From Aralia elata (lineage: Eukaryota; Streptophyta; Magnoliopsida; Apiales; Araliaceae), in assembly GCA_034770075.1 (NCBI GenBank), contig CM068385.1, positions 50,848,746-50,912,745 on the forward strand: 64,000 bases of DNA, given 5' to 3'. Shown piece by piece: positions 34,695-46,694 of this stretch (positions are counted from its first letter, which is position 1; every line of letters begins with the position of its first letter). Below the pieces are notes generated by a model that was not told where the DNA came from, did not search any database, and saw only the letters and a list, made by a program, of their open reading frames with translations. The position numbers and the translations under genes are program-made.

Positions 34695-36991
34695 TGTAGA
34701 CACCCAATTTTTTGCGTTTCCCTTCTTCTAACCGTGACAGGTGGGCCGAAAATCGTCTATTGAACCAGGCTTTGCGGGAGCAAAGGAGCGGGGATAAGGG
34801 GCGAGCGCCCGGTCCCGCCGCAATGTTTTGGGCAGGCCAAGTCGACGTGAAACAGCATGACCGTAGAGGCAGGCATTTCGAAATGAGGTGGCACGGTCTC
34901 CCGGATGTTCCCGGACTGCGGAATACGTGCCTGTCAGCGAAAACCGACTTTGCGGTACGAATGTCGAGGCGTGGCACGAAAAGCGAGGAAAAGTCAAGCC
35001 CGCCAGCCGCGGATTAGATCTGCTGGCCAAGTGGGGGCGCCAGAACGAAAAACCGGGAGGGGGAAATCAGCACTCAGCAGCTGAGTGCGATGGGAGGCGT
35101 GTGCCAGCTGGCCAGCCGCAGATCCATCTGCGGCGGCAGACGCAGATAGATCTGCGGATGGCTCTGGCCAGCCTTTTTAAGCCAGTTAGCTTCGGCATGC
35201 ATTACAGAGGGGGGTTTTCAGCAGTTTTGGAAGAAGAAGAATTTCTTTTGCAGCAGCTGAAAAAAAAAAAAACACAGGAAATAGAGAGAAAATAGCTAGA
35301 TTTTGCAACAAAATAGGGAGAAAGAAGAGGAAAAAAAGAGTGGGTATTAATTCTTTTGAGTTTTTGATTGTATCTTTACTTCATTTATCCTATTCAAATA
35401 CACAAGTTCACATCCATTTGAGATCAATTGCAAGGTGAGAAAATCTCTATTTGTTCTAGCATGTATTTTATGTCCTATTTGATTTGGGGTAAAGTAGATA
35501 TTAATTTTCATGTATCTTGATTGAACAATGAATATTTTTTTTTTGGGGATTATGAGGTGAAGTTACCATCGGGAATAAAACTCTTCCTATTAACCCTGAT
35601 GATATTCGTTCATTAATTTCTTTGTTTGTTTTAAGGTGTTATATTTGGTTTCATTTCATTTAAATCGTTATTTTAGGATGTCATGGTATTTGTTAGATTT
35701 ATCCAGGTTAGTTTATTTTCTTGTAATAATCCGATGGGTTATTGTGTTGTGGATACTTGGTTGTGCGCCTAGGATAGCGACCCCGGGGGATTCTCCAATC
35801 AGATGATGGAACATATCATGATGTAAGATGTGAAGATGACGTTAGTTTTCATTGTATAAATATGTAATCGTTGGGCCTTAAAACGACGCTAAGTGCGGGA
35901 GAATAGTGCTTAAGGCCCCGAAATAGTGGAAATTTGTGATTGTTGGCGTTCGGGGGGGGATATTTTGATGGCTTACATGCCTATGATTAGCCCCGACGCT
36001 GTGTTTATGCTTGATTTGATTTATGACATGTAATTGTTTTCAAAGCTAAATGATAAGATTTTCATTATAAAATCAATCAATTAGTAGGAGATGTAGAAAT
36101 AACGAGGTTAAAATTTGAGAGAAATGTTAATGAAATGTTGATTCCTATCTATCGAGAAAGCCAAAGAAAATTCGTTTTCAAATATCACACATAATGATTT
36201 GCAAAATAAGTTAAGATTTTATTATATTAAATCGTTGTGCATTGGGGTGATAGAGATTCTTGAAATTGCCGCTCGATCGTTTCACGAAAGCAAACGTTTT
36301 AGATCTCGATTCCTATTTTTGGTCAGAAGGTTTAAAATCTCTGGTTTTGCCAAAAACGTCCCACCTTAATGAAAAATCTCATAGTTTTGATATAATATAA
36401 TAAGCAAACCTTTCTCAATAAAGAATAAAGCTTGCTCGTGTATACCGAAAAGACATTCCGAATGAATAGCGTTATCAAAGTATAAACCTCGATTTTCCCT
36501 AAAATCCAAATGACTCTTTTCATACACAAACTCACCACAACATCTTCTCATAAGCACACATACACACCACACGCTCGCACACACACATACATTTCATGAA
36601 TTAATAAGGTTAGGCAGAAGTAGAAGCATCAAGATTGACGGGTAACCGTGTTTCACGGGGAAGTCGAGGGGTGGCCATTAACACCTTCCCCTCACTTAAG
36701 CAAGCCCTCCGAACTGCTATTGAATCTCGATTCGCAGACCAATTAATTCGGAGGTCATTATGAGCCTGGGATTTATAAAACACGAAAATTCGGATGAGGT
36801 TGGTACATCCATTTCAAAATTTACCAACTGGCGACTCTGGTTAATGGGCTAATCATAAAAACGATCTTTTCACAAACCCGTCGACATCAATGCCGACCTT
36901 TTCCAAACGGAACATCTAAATCAAAAGGCTAAAAAATTGGAAAAGACCAATGTCCGGAGAGAAGCGAAAAAAAATAAAACCCGGCGTCGAT
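34695..36991 (+). mobile_element. TAT-1 5' LTR
   Basis: It starts TGTAGACACCC and ends near CCCGGCGTCGA. It is 2297 bp, 135 bp longer than the 3' LTR. The excess is spread over many small insertions not found in the 3' LTR or in TAT-solo. It carries the palindromes around ATCCATCTGCGG near 35117-35160 and a degraded TATA-like site at about 35171. Confidence 0.93.
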
Positions 36992-36993
36992 TG

Positions 36994-37011
36994 CTGGCGA
37001 CCTCTGCTTGG
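36994..37011 (+). other. TAT-1 primer binding site
   Basis: TGGCGACCTCTGCTTGGG, two or three bases after the LTR. Tat/Ogre elements commonly have TGGCGACTCTGCTGGGGA here, reported as complementary to tRNA-Arg. Two extra bases (C and T) fit the insertion errors of this region. Confidence 0.85.
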
Positions 37012-37900
37012 GATATTAGAGGGCTTTAAGCCGTGCGCTTTATTCTTGTTTTTTTTTTTCTGGGCTATCCTATCCTTAAACGGAATTTTATGTATATGTT
37101 TGTTGCGTGCGACATTTTGATCCTATTTTATCGTATTGTTGTGTTTGAATGTGTGCTTTTGTCCAATGAATGAATGATTGAATGGAGTTGATTTACCTTT
37201 AAAGGTATTATTTGCATACGTAGTTCGAGGACGATGAATGTGGAATGTATGTTGAGATTGTACCTCCTCCCATTTGGAGGCTGAAACCCGTCGGTTGCTT
37301 ATTACTGGTCTCGATGGGGCGGTGGCTCCCCGGAGATGGCTCAGTAAACGCACCACTCAAATCCGCTCCTTTCGATAAGGCTTCAAACGAGTAGATTGCG
37401 AAGAGATTTTGGGAACCTTCATGCCGTAAAAAGCCCGTTGAGGAGTAACCCTTGGGTACGGTTCTAGGCCGATGAATAAACCCAACGCAGGAAAAGTCTT
37501 CTTCATGCCTGTTTTACGTTTATTTGTCTAAATGTCATGATCTCATTTCAATATTAATACATCCCTTTTTTCTGTTCTGTCGAAAGAGATTACTAACCGC
37601 TTTGTGAATTGCAGGGGAATAGTTGGGGGAGCATAATAAAGCATGTTTGGCATTGGTTATATGGGCACTAAAGGGAACTACTAACTTTCTGTTTTACAGG
37701 GAAAGATTAAAAATAACCAAAAAAAAAACACACAAAAAATTTTCACAGTTTTAGCATGCATCCATGTTTTTCATTTCCCCGGAACTTAATACTTCGAAAC
37801 CGTTGTCTCTGTTTGGATTGCTTCCTCAAAAAACCGGTTCGCAGTCTTGGAAAGCCCAAAATTCTACAATCTGAAATGGCTGATATTCCCCCCCTCCCCA
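37012..37900 (+). other. TAT-1 leader
   Basis: No reading frame could be supported between the primer site and gag. Ogre elements often have an extra ORF upstream of gag, but nothing here resembles one. Poly(T), poly(A) and poly(G) runs are frequent. Confidence 0.5.
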
Positions 37901-39250
37901 CCCATTAATCTTAGTTACCATATCTCGGGAAGAGTTTGATTGACTTCAAAAAAACAGATGATGGAAATGGCCACGATTGCTAAAAGAGCAGTTCTTAATC
38001 TGTCACGGATCCGGTAAGCCAAGGATCCACATAATATTCCACCTCGGGGGGGGGTGACCAGAATCCGCCTAAAAATATTGCATACCTGGGTAAGGATGAC
38101 CAACCCCGACTCAAGGACGAGCCAGTCATCCCAAGGAAGGCCCTGTTTCCCATACCTAGCAGGACAGTGTTTACGATCCCCGAGGAGGGGGGCAATGACA
38201 AAATGACGACCTTCGGAGGGAAAATGAAACACACTTGGAGGAAACCATACCATTCTCTAAAGGGCTTAGGCTCCCTGGGCAGGGTTAATTACTCAGTCCT
38301 ATAGAAGGCTTTTTTCCCGCTGTTTTGTGTGTTTTTCCCGGGGGCCAGATATCAGTAAAGAAAAGTTCAATGTTCCCGAGTTTGAAAAATACAAATGGAT
38401 AAGGGAGACCCTCTTATACACACTTGGAAAATTCTACATTGGAGAAACCCTCGGGTCTTATGCCGTGGACGATGGGGGTTAAGAATGCAGCTATTTCAGA
38501 AAAGCCTTAACAGGTGGGGAGGCATGAATGATGGTATTATGCCCCGCCTTCGACCCAAACGCTCCGAATCCACTATACTGGGAGGAATTGGCCCATACTT
38601 TTCTTAAACCACAATACAGCTTTCAGGCCCAGTATGGCTCTTGACAGGTACCAAATGACAAAAGGTTTTTAAAAAAACAGCCTAGGGGAGATCCTTTAGG
38701 GGAATATGCGCAAAAGATGGAGGGGCATGGCTGCCCCAGGTAACTCCCCCGATGAGCGGAATCAGAGATGGTAATGACCATTTGTCAGACATTCAAGGAG
38801 GCACCGTATTATGGTGTGGGTCATCTCGGGGATTGGAATAAGACCTTTTGCGGTACATGATTAAACATGGAGGCGAGATGGTTGACATTGTTGTGTTTGA
38901 AATCGGGGGTAAAATCCGGGATCTTACTGCTTTAGAAACTGCTTGCCGAGCAAATACAGAACGGAAATCTTATGGCTAAGGCACTTTCCTCGGAGAGTCC
39001 AAAAGGGAGGAGAGGAAGAGGATGTCTCTCCTCATCCTACAAGGGTTCGTCCAGTATTATAAGCAAGAAGGGATAAACCGTTCTTCCGGTACAGGCACAG
39101 AGGGGAGAGGGCCACCCCGACAGACCCCTAATATTTCTCAGATCCAAGAGCACTGGTAGGGGTCGAAAGAAGATTATTGAATGCATCGGCAAAAACCCGG
39201 AGTATTCACCCCGCTTCTCGGGGTTGAGCCGCGTTTGAACGAGTATTATG
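37901..39250 (+). pseudogene. gag: TAT-1 gag
   Basis: The diagnostic block KFNVPEFEKYKW is read at 38363-38398, matching the K-F-x-V-P-E-F-E-K-Y-x-G start of the Tat gag core. Downstream in shifting frames come FLKPQYSF-like text near 38600, MALDRYQM (38633-38660, in place of MAPDRxxL), GEYAQKMEGMAA (38700-38735) and a GERIESGIK-like block near 38870-38930. An upstream coiled-coil-like stretch (QMMEMATIAKRA, near 37955) may be its N-terminal part. It forms the particle. No frame is open for long; both ends are estimates. Confidence 0.8.
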
Positions 39251-40300
39251 CGGTATTTAGTATAGCCCATACAAGAAGATTTGTTGGTTTGGCACCCTCG
39301 CTGGAGGAGTGACCCAAAGGGTTATAGAAGGTTTGACACCGAGCAAGCGGTTTTGTGCATACCACTCCAGGTTCCCCTGGCCATGATACAAAGGATTGCT
39401 GGACGTTAAAAGCATACGAATCCAAAAATCCTTTGATTGACAGTGGAGTGATTGTGGTGGTGGATACAGCCGGATTTCCCCTGAATGTAAATGGCAAATC
39501 CCCTGCCAAGACATGATGGAGGGGGTAGGGGGAGTCAATGCGACGGAGGCAAGTGAGGCTGGTGAGGCCGCCAAGGTTTGAAACAATGTGCAAGAAAGTT
39601 GAGGAGCATTATAAGAGTGATACACATGGACCTATGCGGATGTGCTTGGCAGAGGGTACACGCCCATCAAGTTTGATGATAGGGGTAATGTACGAATAAC
39701 ATAAGAGGGACCTAATCAAGTTTGACAGCTCCGAGGCCCAACATGTTTTTGCTTGCATAGGCCACAACACCCTAAACAGTATAAGTCTGTAAGACTGTAT
39801 CCCTGGAATTTATGGGGTGAAATACCAAGAGGACAGCTGGCCAGTTGTGCTTTCCGTGACTGACCAAGGGGAACCCCTTATATCTGCCCGGGCGAGGTCC
39901 TATTGAGAGCCAAAAGAGAAAAAATGAAGAGGTTTTCCCGAGAAGGAAAACGGGACGCATAGAGTATTTGAAAAGGAATTGGTATTCACCCAGAAAGCAG
40001 GGAGGCTCCAGATTTTAAAATGAGGAATCAAACCCTAACATTTCGTGCATCGTGACTTGGTGTTTGACATCCAGTGAGGCATTGTAAAACCCTGATGAAG
40101 GTTCTGGAGGGGAGTGGCATATTGTGCCCATTAAAGAGATCATTGAGGAGGTAATTTTTCGGACCAGCTGGTAGGACCACCTTATTGGAAATGGCGATGC
40201 AAATACTCATATAACAGATTGAGGACATTCCTCGGCCAAAGGATTGGAAGGGGGCACCGAAATACACCGCTAGAATCTACACCATTGCTGGTAATCCACC
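39251..40300 (+). other. TAT-1 gag-protease spacer
   Basis: By position this lies between the end of gag and the protease. Short matches to a Tat spacer can be guessed near 40070-40180, but none is firm. The longest open frames are on the minus strand and look like shadows. Confidence 0.5.
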
Positions 40301-40800
40301 CTCCTCAGAGGATATGTCATTAATTTAGGGGTGTTGATCGACGGGGGATCGGTCATTGATTATATATCCTCGTCACTCTCAGCAACGCGTGAAAGAGGAA
40401 ATGAACATCAGTCACCTAAAGCGCCTCCCGCGAAGCCAAGACATATGTGGTGGTTCGAGAGCTTTTTTTGACTGGATCCCGGGAGGGATACCATCGGAGA
40501 GTAATTAGAATTGGGCCAGTGTGAGGATAGGTGCCCCTGTACTACGTTTGATATAATTCCTTGTCGCAAGTCTCATAGATATTATCGGCAAAGCTAACAA
40601 CAACCTGCTGTTTGGAGGGAGGGGTTCCGTTGGGGATAACACATGGGCCGGGGCAAGTTCCCATCCACGTGCTCCACCTCAACAAAATCAAGTTGATGCA
40701 TAACGATGGGAAATCTGGTAATACAATCTAGGCTCGAAACCGGAATGTGATGACCCGCTTCTCCTCTCAGGAGTGGCCTCTGTAACCCACAGTAATCAAT
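40301..40800 (+). pseudogene. pro: TAT-1 aspartic protease
   Basis: GVLIDGGSVIDYISSSLS is read at 40328-40381, with the active site Asp-Gly-Gly-Ser. Tat proteases have VLxDxGSALNVxPxSTL. About 240 bases on, the YNxLLGRPWIH block is seen as NNNLLFGG near 40588, and PIHVLHLNKIKLMHND follows at about 40660-40705 in place of AVPSSLHQKxKF. It would cleave the polyprotein. The frame is broken between these blocks. Confidence 0.82.
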
Positions 40801-42500
40801 GTGGAATGATAGTCAGCGGGCATGCGCCTGCCAGCTTTTCAATGCAATACTAGAGATTAGCCACTAAAACACCCCCCATTATAAGATGCCTGTGAGACTC
40901 TCCAATCTGTGAAACTACCAAAGGGTCTCTCCGGGAACTTCACCTTTGGGCAAGCTAAAATTGATTAAAATGAACTTCCAAACCTGGACAGGGGACTAAG
41001 TGGAAAAGCAGACAGTCAGGGAATCACCAAGACCCATCCAACCTTACCACAAGCAGATAGGCAAGGCAGGGATTGGTGGATATTTAAACTGCATGTGGGG
41101 CGCTGTACGTTGGGACATCGTAACATGGTGTCGTCTACTCCGATTCGAACTACGGTTGACAGTCCAGTGACCAAAGTCGAAAAAACCAAAAATATGCAGG
41201 GGATCAGGCGGACCTGTGTGATTGGGGGCAGGGAAGTTGAAGAGGTTTAACCCGCCACAGGTAATGTAAAGTCGGCCCGGGAGGGATATAGTTTTCCATG
41301 GTCTTTTGGTCGGGAGATGGGTCGCAAAAGAGAATTGCGAAAACCAAATGCTAGTGATATCCCACGGACAATCAACAAGTACAGTATAGGATGGGGCGAC
41401 TGAATTTTTATCACACCACCCTCCTCGGGGGAGCTCCCACACAGGTTTGTGCCTTTGTCATCCGATTGCGGTGCACAGGGCTGATTATTCCTTGGAGAAT
41501 GATAACTGGGAGAAGGACTCAGGCGACTTATCCGGAATCACGGGGAGGGTGTCCCGGATGTGAGGCCGTTACTCTTTATCCTGTCCAGCGCGATTAATAA
41601 TAAGTTCATCTGTACCTGAGCCATCGTATAATTGGCACCAGATAATGCCAGTGGATATCCAAACAAGGGGATAAAGCTATCTCGACAATCAGGGTGAGGT
41701 TAACACCTAGAGGAATTGGGGGAATGGAAGAAGATAGTATTGCTTTATGTTTGGGTGTGTTGTTTGACTGTTATTTCTTGCATAAATTGATGAGTCTCGT
41801 GGTTGCTTTCTTCTTTCGTGGTTTGTTTGAAATTGACGATTCGTCGTGGAAAAAATGACTTATATATTTGACAAGTATTTTTGTTATTTTTATGTCAGAG
41901 TGTAACCAATTTGGGTATTCCTTGCCTAACAATACGGATGCTTTCAAATGTGAATGATGATTAATGAATTTTTGACATGTGAGCTGGTTATTTTCACGAT
42001 TTGATGGGCCATGTGGAGGCAAGGGATGTCCGAGACATGGATTACGACGACGCACAACTGATGATAGTGATCAAAGGATGGTTCCGAAAGAAAAACCCAA
42101 TACCCAATTTGGACCCAAACCATCAACTATAGATATTCGGGAATCACCCTGACAAATCCAAATTGTGAACTCAAGATAGGACGACTTCATCCTTACCCAC
42201 CGGCTCCGGCAAGACCAAAAAGTCTCGAAATTGAGACTGTGTTGCTTAAAATCAATAATGAACGATGTCTTTACCCGTCTCAACCGGACCTCGGTGCTCA
42301 TGTAGGATTAGGATTGGGCTTGTCCCGAACTTCCGACATTGTATGGTTACAAAAAAAATACGGAGAGATAAATCCGGTTACCCATGCAAGAGAGGGTTTC
42401 ATGCCCATGTCAAGCACGAATAAACTAAGAAATGTTTGAAACCTGAGTGGCAGACTTAAAAAGTGAAGTGAAAGAGATCGATCCAAGCAGTTTCAGGGAC
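40801..42500 (+). other. TAT-1 protease-RT linker
   Basis: In Tat elements a long poorly conserved linker separates protease from RT, and this segment lies there. I recognise no conserved block with confidence. A TVLLKINNERC-like frame at 42239-42439 may be part of the RT lead-in. Confidence 0.45.
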
Positions 42501-43110
42501 AAAGGGGTCAGGAATATACATTGAAAGGTAAATCACACTTATCATCCTGATTGGTTATCTCCAATGTGGTTTCCCCCGGTAGGCTAAGCCTGGAGTGGAA
42601 AAAAGGTGAGTGGTTTATGTGTAGACTACAGAAGGATCTAAACAAGGCCATCTCAAGGAATAACTTGTCCGCCCGTTGCGCTTTTCAACTACAGCAAGAT
42701 CCCTGGTAGATAATCACACAACACAGCCCGATTACGAAATGTATTCCTCATTTTGAGTGTGATTGCTTTGGCGGGATATCATCAGATAATTGTCGGGCAG
42801 AAGAAGACTCGGGGAAAAAGAACCAGCATTCATACACCCCCTGGGCACTTTCTGCTATAGACGGACGACTGGCTTTTTTTTCGGTCTCACAAATGCATAG
42901 GGGTGCTTACTTATCTAGAAGGAGCCATAGATTGGCCTTGTTCTGCACGATATGAATGAGATGCACAAGGTCGATTAGAGGTGTTAATTTGGATGAATTA
43001 CATTATTCCGTGAAATTCGAAGGTAGAAATCCGATCATATAATTCATCAACGCAAAAGAGCTATTCATCCATCGGACTATCAGAAAGTATAATTTGAAGC
43101 CTCAATAACC
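42501..43110 (+). pseudogene. rt: TAT-1 reverse transcriptase
   Basis: CVDYR is read at 42618-42632, then DLNKA in the next frame (in place of CVDYRDLNKA). A SFF-like block with WRDIIR/YHQI follows near 42770, then EPAFIHPLGTFCYR at 42822-42861 (family: KTAFITPWGTFCYR), and GLTNA at 42883-42897. The YxDD catalytic block should follow near 43000; I do not find it intact. RT copies the RNA genome. At least five frame changes occur in 400 bases. Confidence 0.85.
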
Positions 43111-43599
43111 TCATGCTCAAGTTGCGCTTTCGGAGTTACAGTCCCGTCGGGGCAAAGCTCTTCTTGGTTTCCTGGTTATGTGATCGGGGGCAATTGAGTA
43201 TGGATCCACAAAGACATTAAGGACCATAAGGTGGATATGCCCGAATTGCACCGCCCACAACGGAAAAGGGAGATAAGAGGGATTCGCTGGGGGAGGATAA
43301 CATCTTCATCTAAACGTCCGTTTTGTATTATATCCATCACATTGACGACTACATGTGAACACGTATTTTATATAAACTGTTAAGGAAAATGGGGGGGTTG
43401 TGCCCAAGAATGGAATGAGCAATTTCAAGAGGTAGGTGCGTTATTCAGACCATGTAAGAAAACAATTGACGGAGGCAGAAAACCCAGTTGCTGGTCAACC
43501 TCGCAGGGAGCGACCAAAACCGCAATACTGCCCGTCCTACTAGACCCCAGCTCCTCCAGCCGCTCCCACACTACAGACACCCCACCCACCCGAAGGATG

Positions 43600-44060
43600 G
43601 GGATCCCTCTGGTTTATGTATAATAATTTCTGGTAAATGCCATCGCGATGGGATGTATGTGTTGTGGACAGAAATAATGAGGCACAGGTAAAGGAGCAAA
43701 GGATCCATTCTATTACGCCTCAGCAAAAGATTTAGCCAATCGTGAGCAGAATTAACACTGTTCCCATTCGAGAAGATACTTGTTGATGTCTCTGGCCTGG
43801 GCGGTGCCATGGGAGATTACAAGCACACTTACCTCGTCCATGGGCATACCAAGCGTACCTGAAATCAAGAATAGAGATGCCGACCTGAAAATGATATATT
43901 TTCGAAAAGGGGACCCCATGCTGAATTGTTGCGATCTAATCAAAGATGGTCAGTTTAATTTTAACCAAACAGTTTGACATGGTTGTTTCGAATTGACCCA
44001 TGAAGTGCCATGAAATTGGACAGGGGAGATTGGCAGATCATTTTGGGCAAGAAGCATACC
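43600..44060 (+). pseudogene. rnh: TAT-1 RNase H (first)
   Basis: GAKDPFYYASAKD is read near 43693-43730 (family: xxAIYYLSKKF), then SLAWAVPW (43788-43811, for CLALAWAxKRL) and DLKMIYFRKGDPML (43882-43923, for DPLKYIFEKPAL). The remainder to about 44060 corresponds to the RWQMLLSEFDI region in broken form. This is the ordinary Ty3/gypsy RNase H domain. Confidence 0.78.
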
Positions 44061-44109
44061 GGCAGGGAGGATGATGTGAGCCGTTAGAAAAACATCCTTC
44101 TCTCCGGGC

Positions 44110-44450
44110 GAATGGAGGATATATTTTGGTGTATGCGCGCGAACAAATGTGATGACGAAGGGACTATTCTGGAAGGCTGTTAATTTTGATGGTGCCATGA
44201 ATGGCCGAGGGGGCAGGAGCCGCGGAGCGGTTCCTAGTCACCTCTTTATCACAACCGGAGAAACAAGTATCCCGTTGGCCACCACTACAAGCTTCGTTTC
44301 TAACAATTTCGAACAACAACCGCGCTTGGAATATCAGGGGTCGTTATCGTTGGGACCTGGAGAGTCTCCGATTTGGCCACCGCGAACCATGGGAGTGAGT
44401 AGACTAGCAGTGTTTTGGGGATTCAGAATTGAGTAACTTAACAGGACAAG
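44110..44450 (+). pseudogene. TAT-1 archaeal-like RNase H (second)
   Basis: The open frame 44149-44436 reads GLFWKAVNFDGAMNGRGG, then RSRGAVPSHLFITTGE, PLATTTSFVSNN and a LEYQ block, and ends ESPIWPPRTMGVSRLAVFWG. Tat-lineage elements carry an additional RNase H of archaeal type with WKLYFDGAxNxxGxGxGAVL, FPCTNNxAEYEA and a VxGDSxL block. The first Asp (FDGA) is kept. The Glu of AEYEA is replaced and the GDS block reads WGF, so it is inactive as written. It lies between the first RNase H and integrase, as expected. This domain is the best single marker of the lineage. Confidence 0.85.
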
Positions 44451-44889
44451 CAAATTCGGGATATACAAACACTAAAAGGAGTCTTCGGTATACTTTCCAT
44501 ACCCATCGTTTGTGTCAAGACCCCAGCTTAATATGCTAAGAGTTCGAAGATATCCGTCGCCTTCCGCCATAATTCCTCGGGGATACGCAATAATAAGTCT
44601 TTGCACGATGCAATTTGGCAGACTTTGGCTTCTTTCATTTACAGATCCACCACTGATCAAGAAGTTAGGGACCAGTCACACACAGATTGGAGATCAACAC
44701 CCGTACAGAATGCCTGCCCAGCGCTTGCATAGTTGAGGTAAAATGTGGGGACAAAGTGTATATCAAACAAACGTAGGTGGTGTTGACTAAGTCAAAAATA
44801 CCCTGTATCTGAACGACATAAGGTGAATTATCTGAGAGACAGATCCCTCTTCTCCGATCAGCAAGTCGGACTGAAAGGATGAGAATTCA

Positions 44890-46082
44890 AAAGATGGCGA
44901 TGAAGTTTTACCTGAGTGGCGATTCTCTTTACAAAAGGGATGCCGGATTGGGACTGTTGCAATGCGTAGACGAAACGCAATCCCAAAGGATTATGAATGA
45001 GGTCCATGGGCGGGGTGTGGTGGGCCACATATGAGTGGACCGATGTTGGCCAAAAAGATCTTGAGGACAGGGTATTATTGGTTAACGCTGAAGGCCAGAT
45101 TGCGATGATCATGTCAAACGGTGTTTATCAATGCCAGGACGCAGCACGGTAATGTGATCCATACACCTCCCAATGAACTGCACTGTATGACCTCCCCATG
45201 GCCATTTTCATGTGGGGAATGGATGTAAATCGGACCAATAGAGCCCAAAGCGAGCAACGGGCACCGGTTCATTTTCGTCATGATCGATTATTTCACCAAA
45301 TGGGTAGAGGCAGCTTCTTTCCTAAAGTAACTCTCAGGAGGTCATCGTCAGCTTCATCAGGAATAATGTCATTTTGCCGATATGAGGCTACCTGAGGTTG
45401 TAGTCTCCGACAATGCAAAGAATTTAAACAACACCCTCATGAAAGGACTGTGTGACCAGTTCAAGATTAAGCACCTCAATTCCGTCATTTACCGTCCCAA
45501 AATGAATGGGGCAGTGGAGGCGGCCAATAAGAACATCAAGAAGATCATGGCAAAAAATGTCTGCTAATCATCGGGGATGGCCAGATCTGTTACCCCTCAC
45601 CTTGCTGGCATACCGAAACATCAACGCGTACTTCTACAGGGGCAACCCCTTACGTTTTGGTGTAATGGAATGGAGGCTGTTCTACCAGTCGAGGTTGAGA
45701 TGGCGTCCCTCAGAATAGTGATCGACGCTCAGATAAGCGAAGAGGATTGGATGCAAAGTCGATAATGACCAATTGGCCCTGATTGATGAAAAGGAGAGTG
45801 GCGGGGCTGCCGTTTGGCATGGCCAGCTATATCAACAGAGGATCTCTCGATCGTACGATAAAAAGATAAGACTTCGGAAGTTCAAGGAAAATAATTTGGT
45901 GTTGAAAAGAGTCATGCCTTGTCAAGACGAAGCCAAGGGGAAGTTTGCCCCGAACTGGGAAGGGCCATTTGTGATTAAGAAAGTGCTATCCGGAGGGGCC
46001 CTCATATTGCAAGAAATGGATGGTGAGGTATTTTCCACAACAACCCCTCAATTCTGACTCGGTGAAGCGGTTCTACGCTTAA
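44890..46082 (+). pseudogene. int: TAT-1 integrase
   Basis: Starts near CVDETQSQRIMNEVHGRGVV (44960-45025), followed by SGPMLAKKILRTGYYWLT and a broken HHCC. The core shows GMDVN (45220-45234, first Asp), RHDRLFHQMGRGSFF in a shifted frame, VVSDNAKNLNNTLMKGLCDQ (second Asp) and RPKMNGAVEAANKNIKKIM (Glu), open from 45382 to 45567. Later blocks are MEAVLPVEVEM, HGQLYQQRISRSYDKKIR and ENNLVLKRVMPCQDEAKG to FVIKKVLSGGALILQEMDGE, ending KRFYA and a stop at 46080-46082. This part is far better kept than gag-RT. Only four or five frame breaks are needed. Confidence 0.93.
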
Positions 46083-46694
46083 ATCATCAGTTCCTTTTTC
46101 CCCTGAACAGCGAACTACGTAGGACCTGATCTCCCAACTTGTGGGGGTACGTAGGCAGCCATCATGGCGCGGTCCGATCCTTTAAAAATAATCCTTTCCC
46201 CAACCAAAACCAATTTTCGATAGCCCGATAAAGCCTTCCTACACCCTCAAAACCTTCCCGAAACCAACTGCCTAACCAGTTTCAATCCCAGAATACATAC
46301 CCTGATCCAACCGAAACAGTTATCCAAAATCTGAGATTCAATCCGACGAAATCAAAAAGGTGTGGCGGCAATATCTGTCAAATCTCCATCAAGTCTTGAG
46401 GAAAGAAAGAAGGCGAAATGTCCAAAATCATGGGTCAGTTGGATAAAATGATGATCCAATGGAGGGCAATGATACGACAAAAGGGGAAAATGACCTAAAT
46501 TTAAATGCATGTACTATATATATATAAGTCGTTTTATTACAAGATTTATCTTTCAAATAAACTGATGAAACCAACATAGTCTATGCAGGAAATAAAATAA
46601 TCTACAAATCTGAAACTAGCCGAAGCAGGATGGACAGGGTGGTGGATTAGATCTGAAGCATCAGCATCTCCTGCAATCTGCTGCCCCCATCATA
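46083..46694 (+). other. TAT-1 region between integrase and the antisense ORF
   Basis: No open frame. Two copies of TACGTAGG (46116-46123 and 46148-46155) lie shortly after the integrase stop, within CGAACTACGTAGGACC and GGGGGTACGTAGGCAGCC. A TATATATATA run is at 46514. The segment separates convergent reading frames and may hold termination signals for both; none was identified. Confidence 0.55.

Noticed and set aside
34405..34977. Frames that run through the N block.
   Set aside because: They join unrelated sequence across a placeholder gap.
34712..35295. GC-rich frames at the start of the TAT-1 5' LTR (also 50657-51480 and 17100-17402).
   Set aside because: The same region in four LTR copies gives unrelated frame layouts, and stops differ. 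It is non-coding LTR sequence with palindromes.
37900..44900. Many minus-strand frames of 60-130 residues opposite TAT-1 gag-pol.
   Set aside because: Plus-strand remnants of gag, protease, RT and RNase H are recognisable there; the minus-strand frames show no motif and are shadows.
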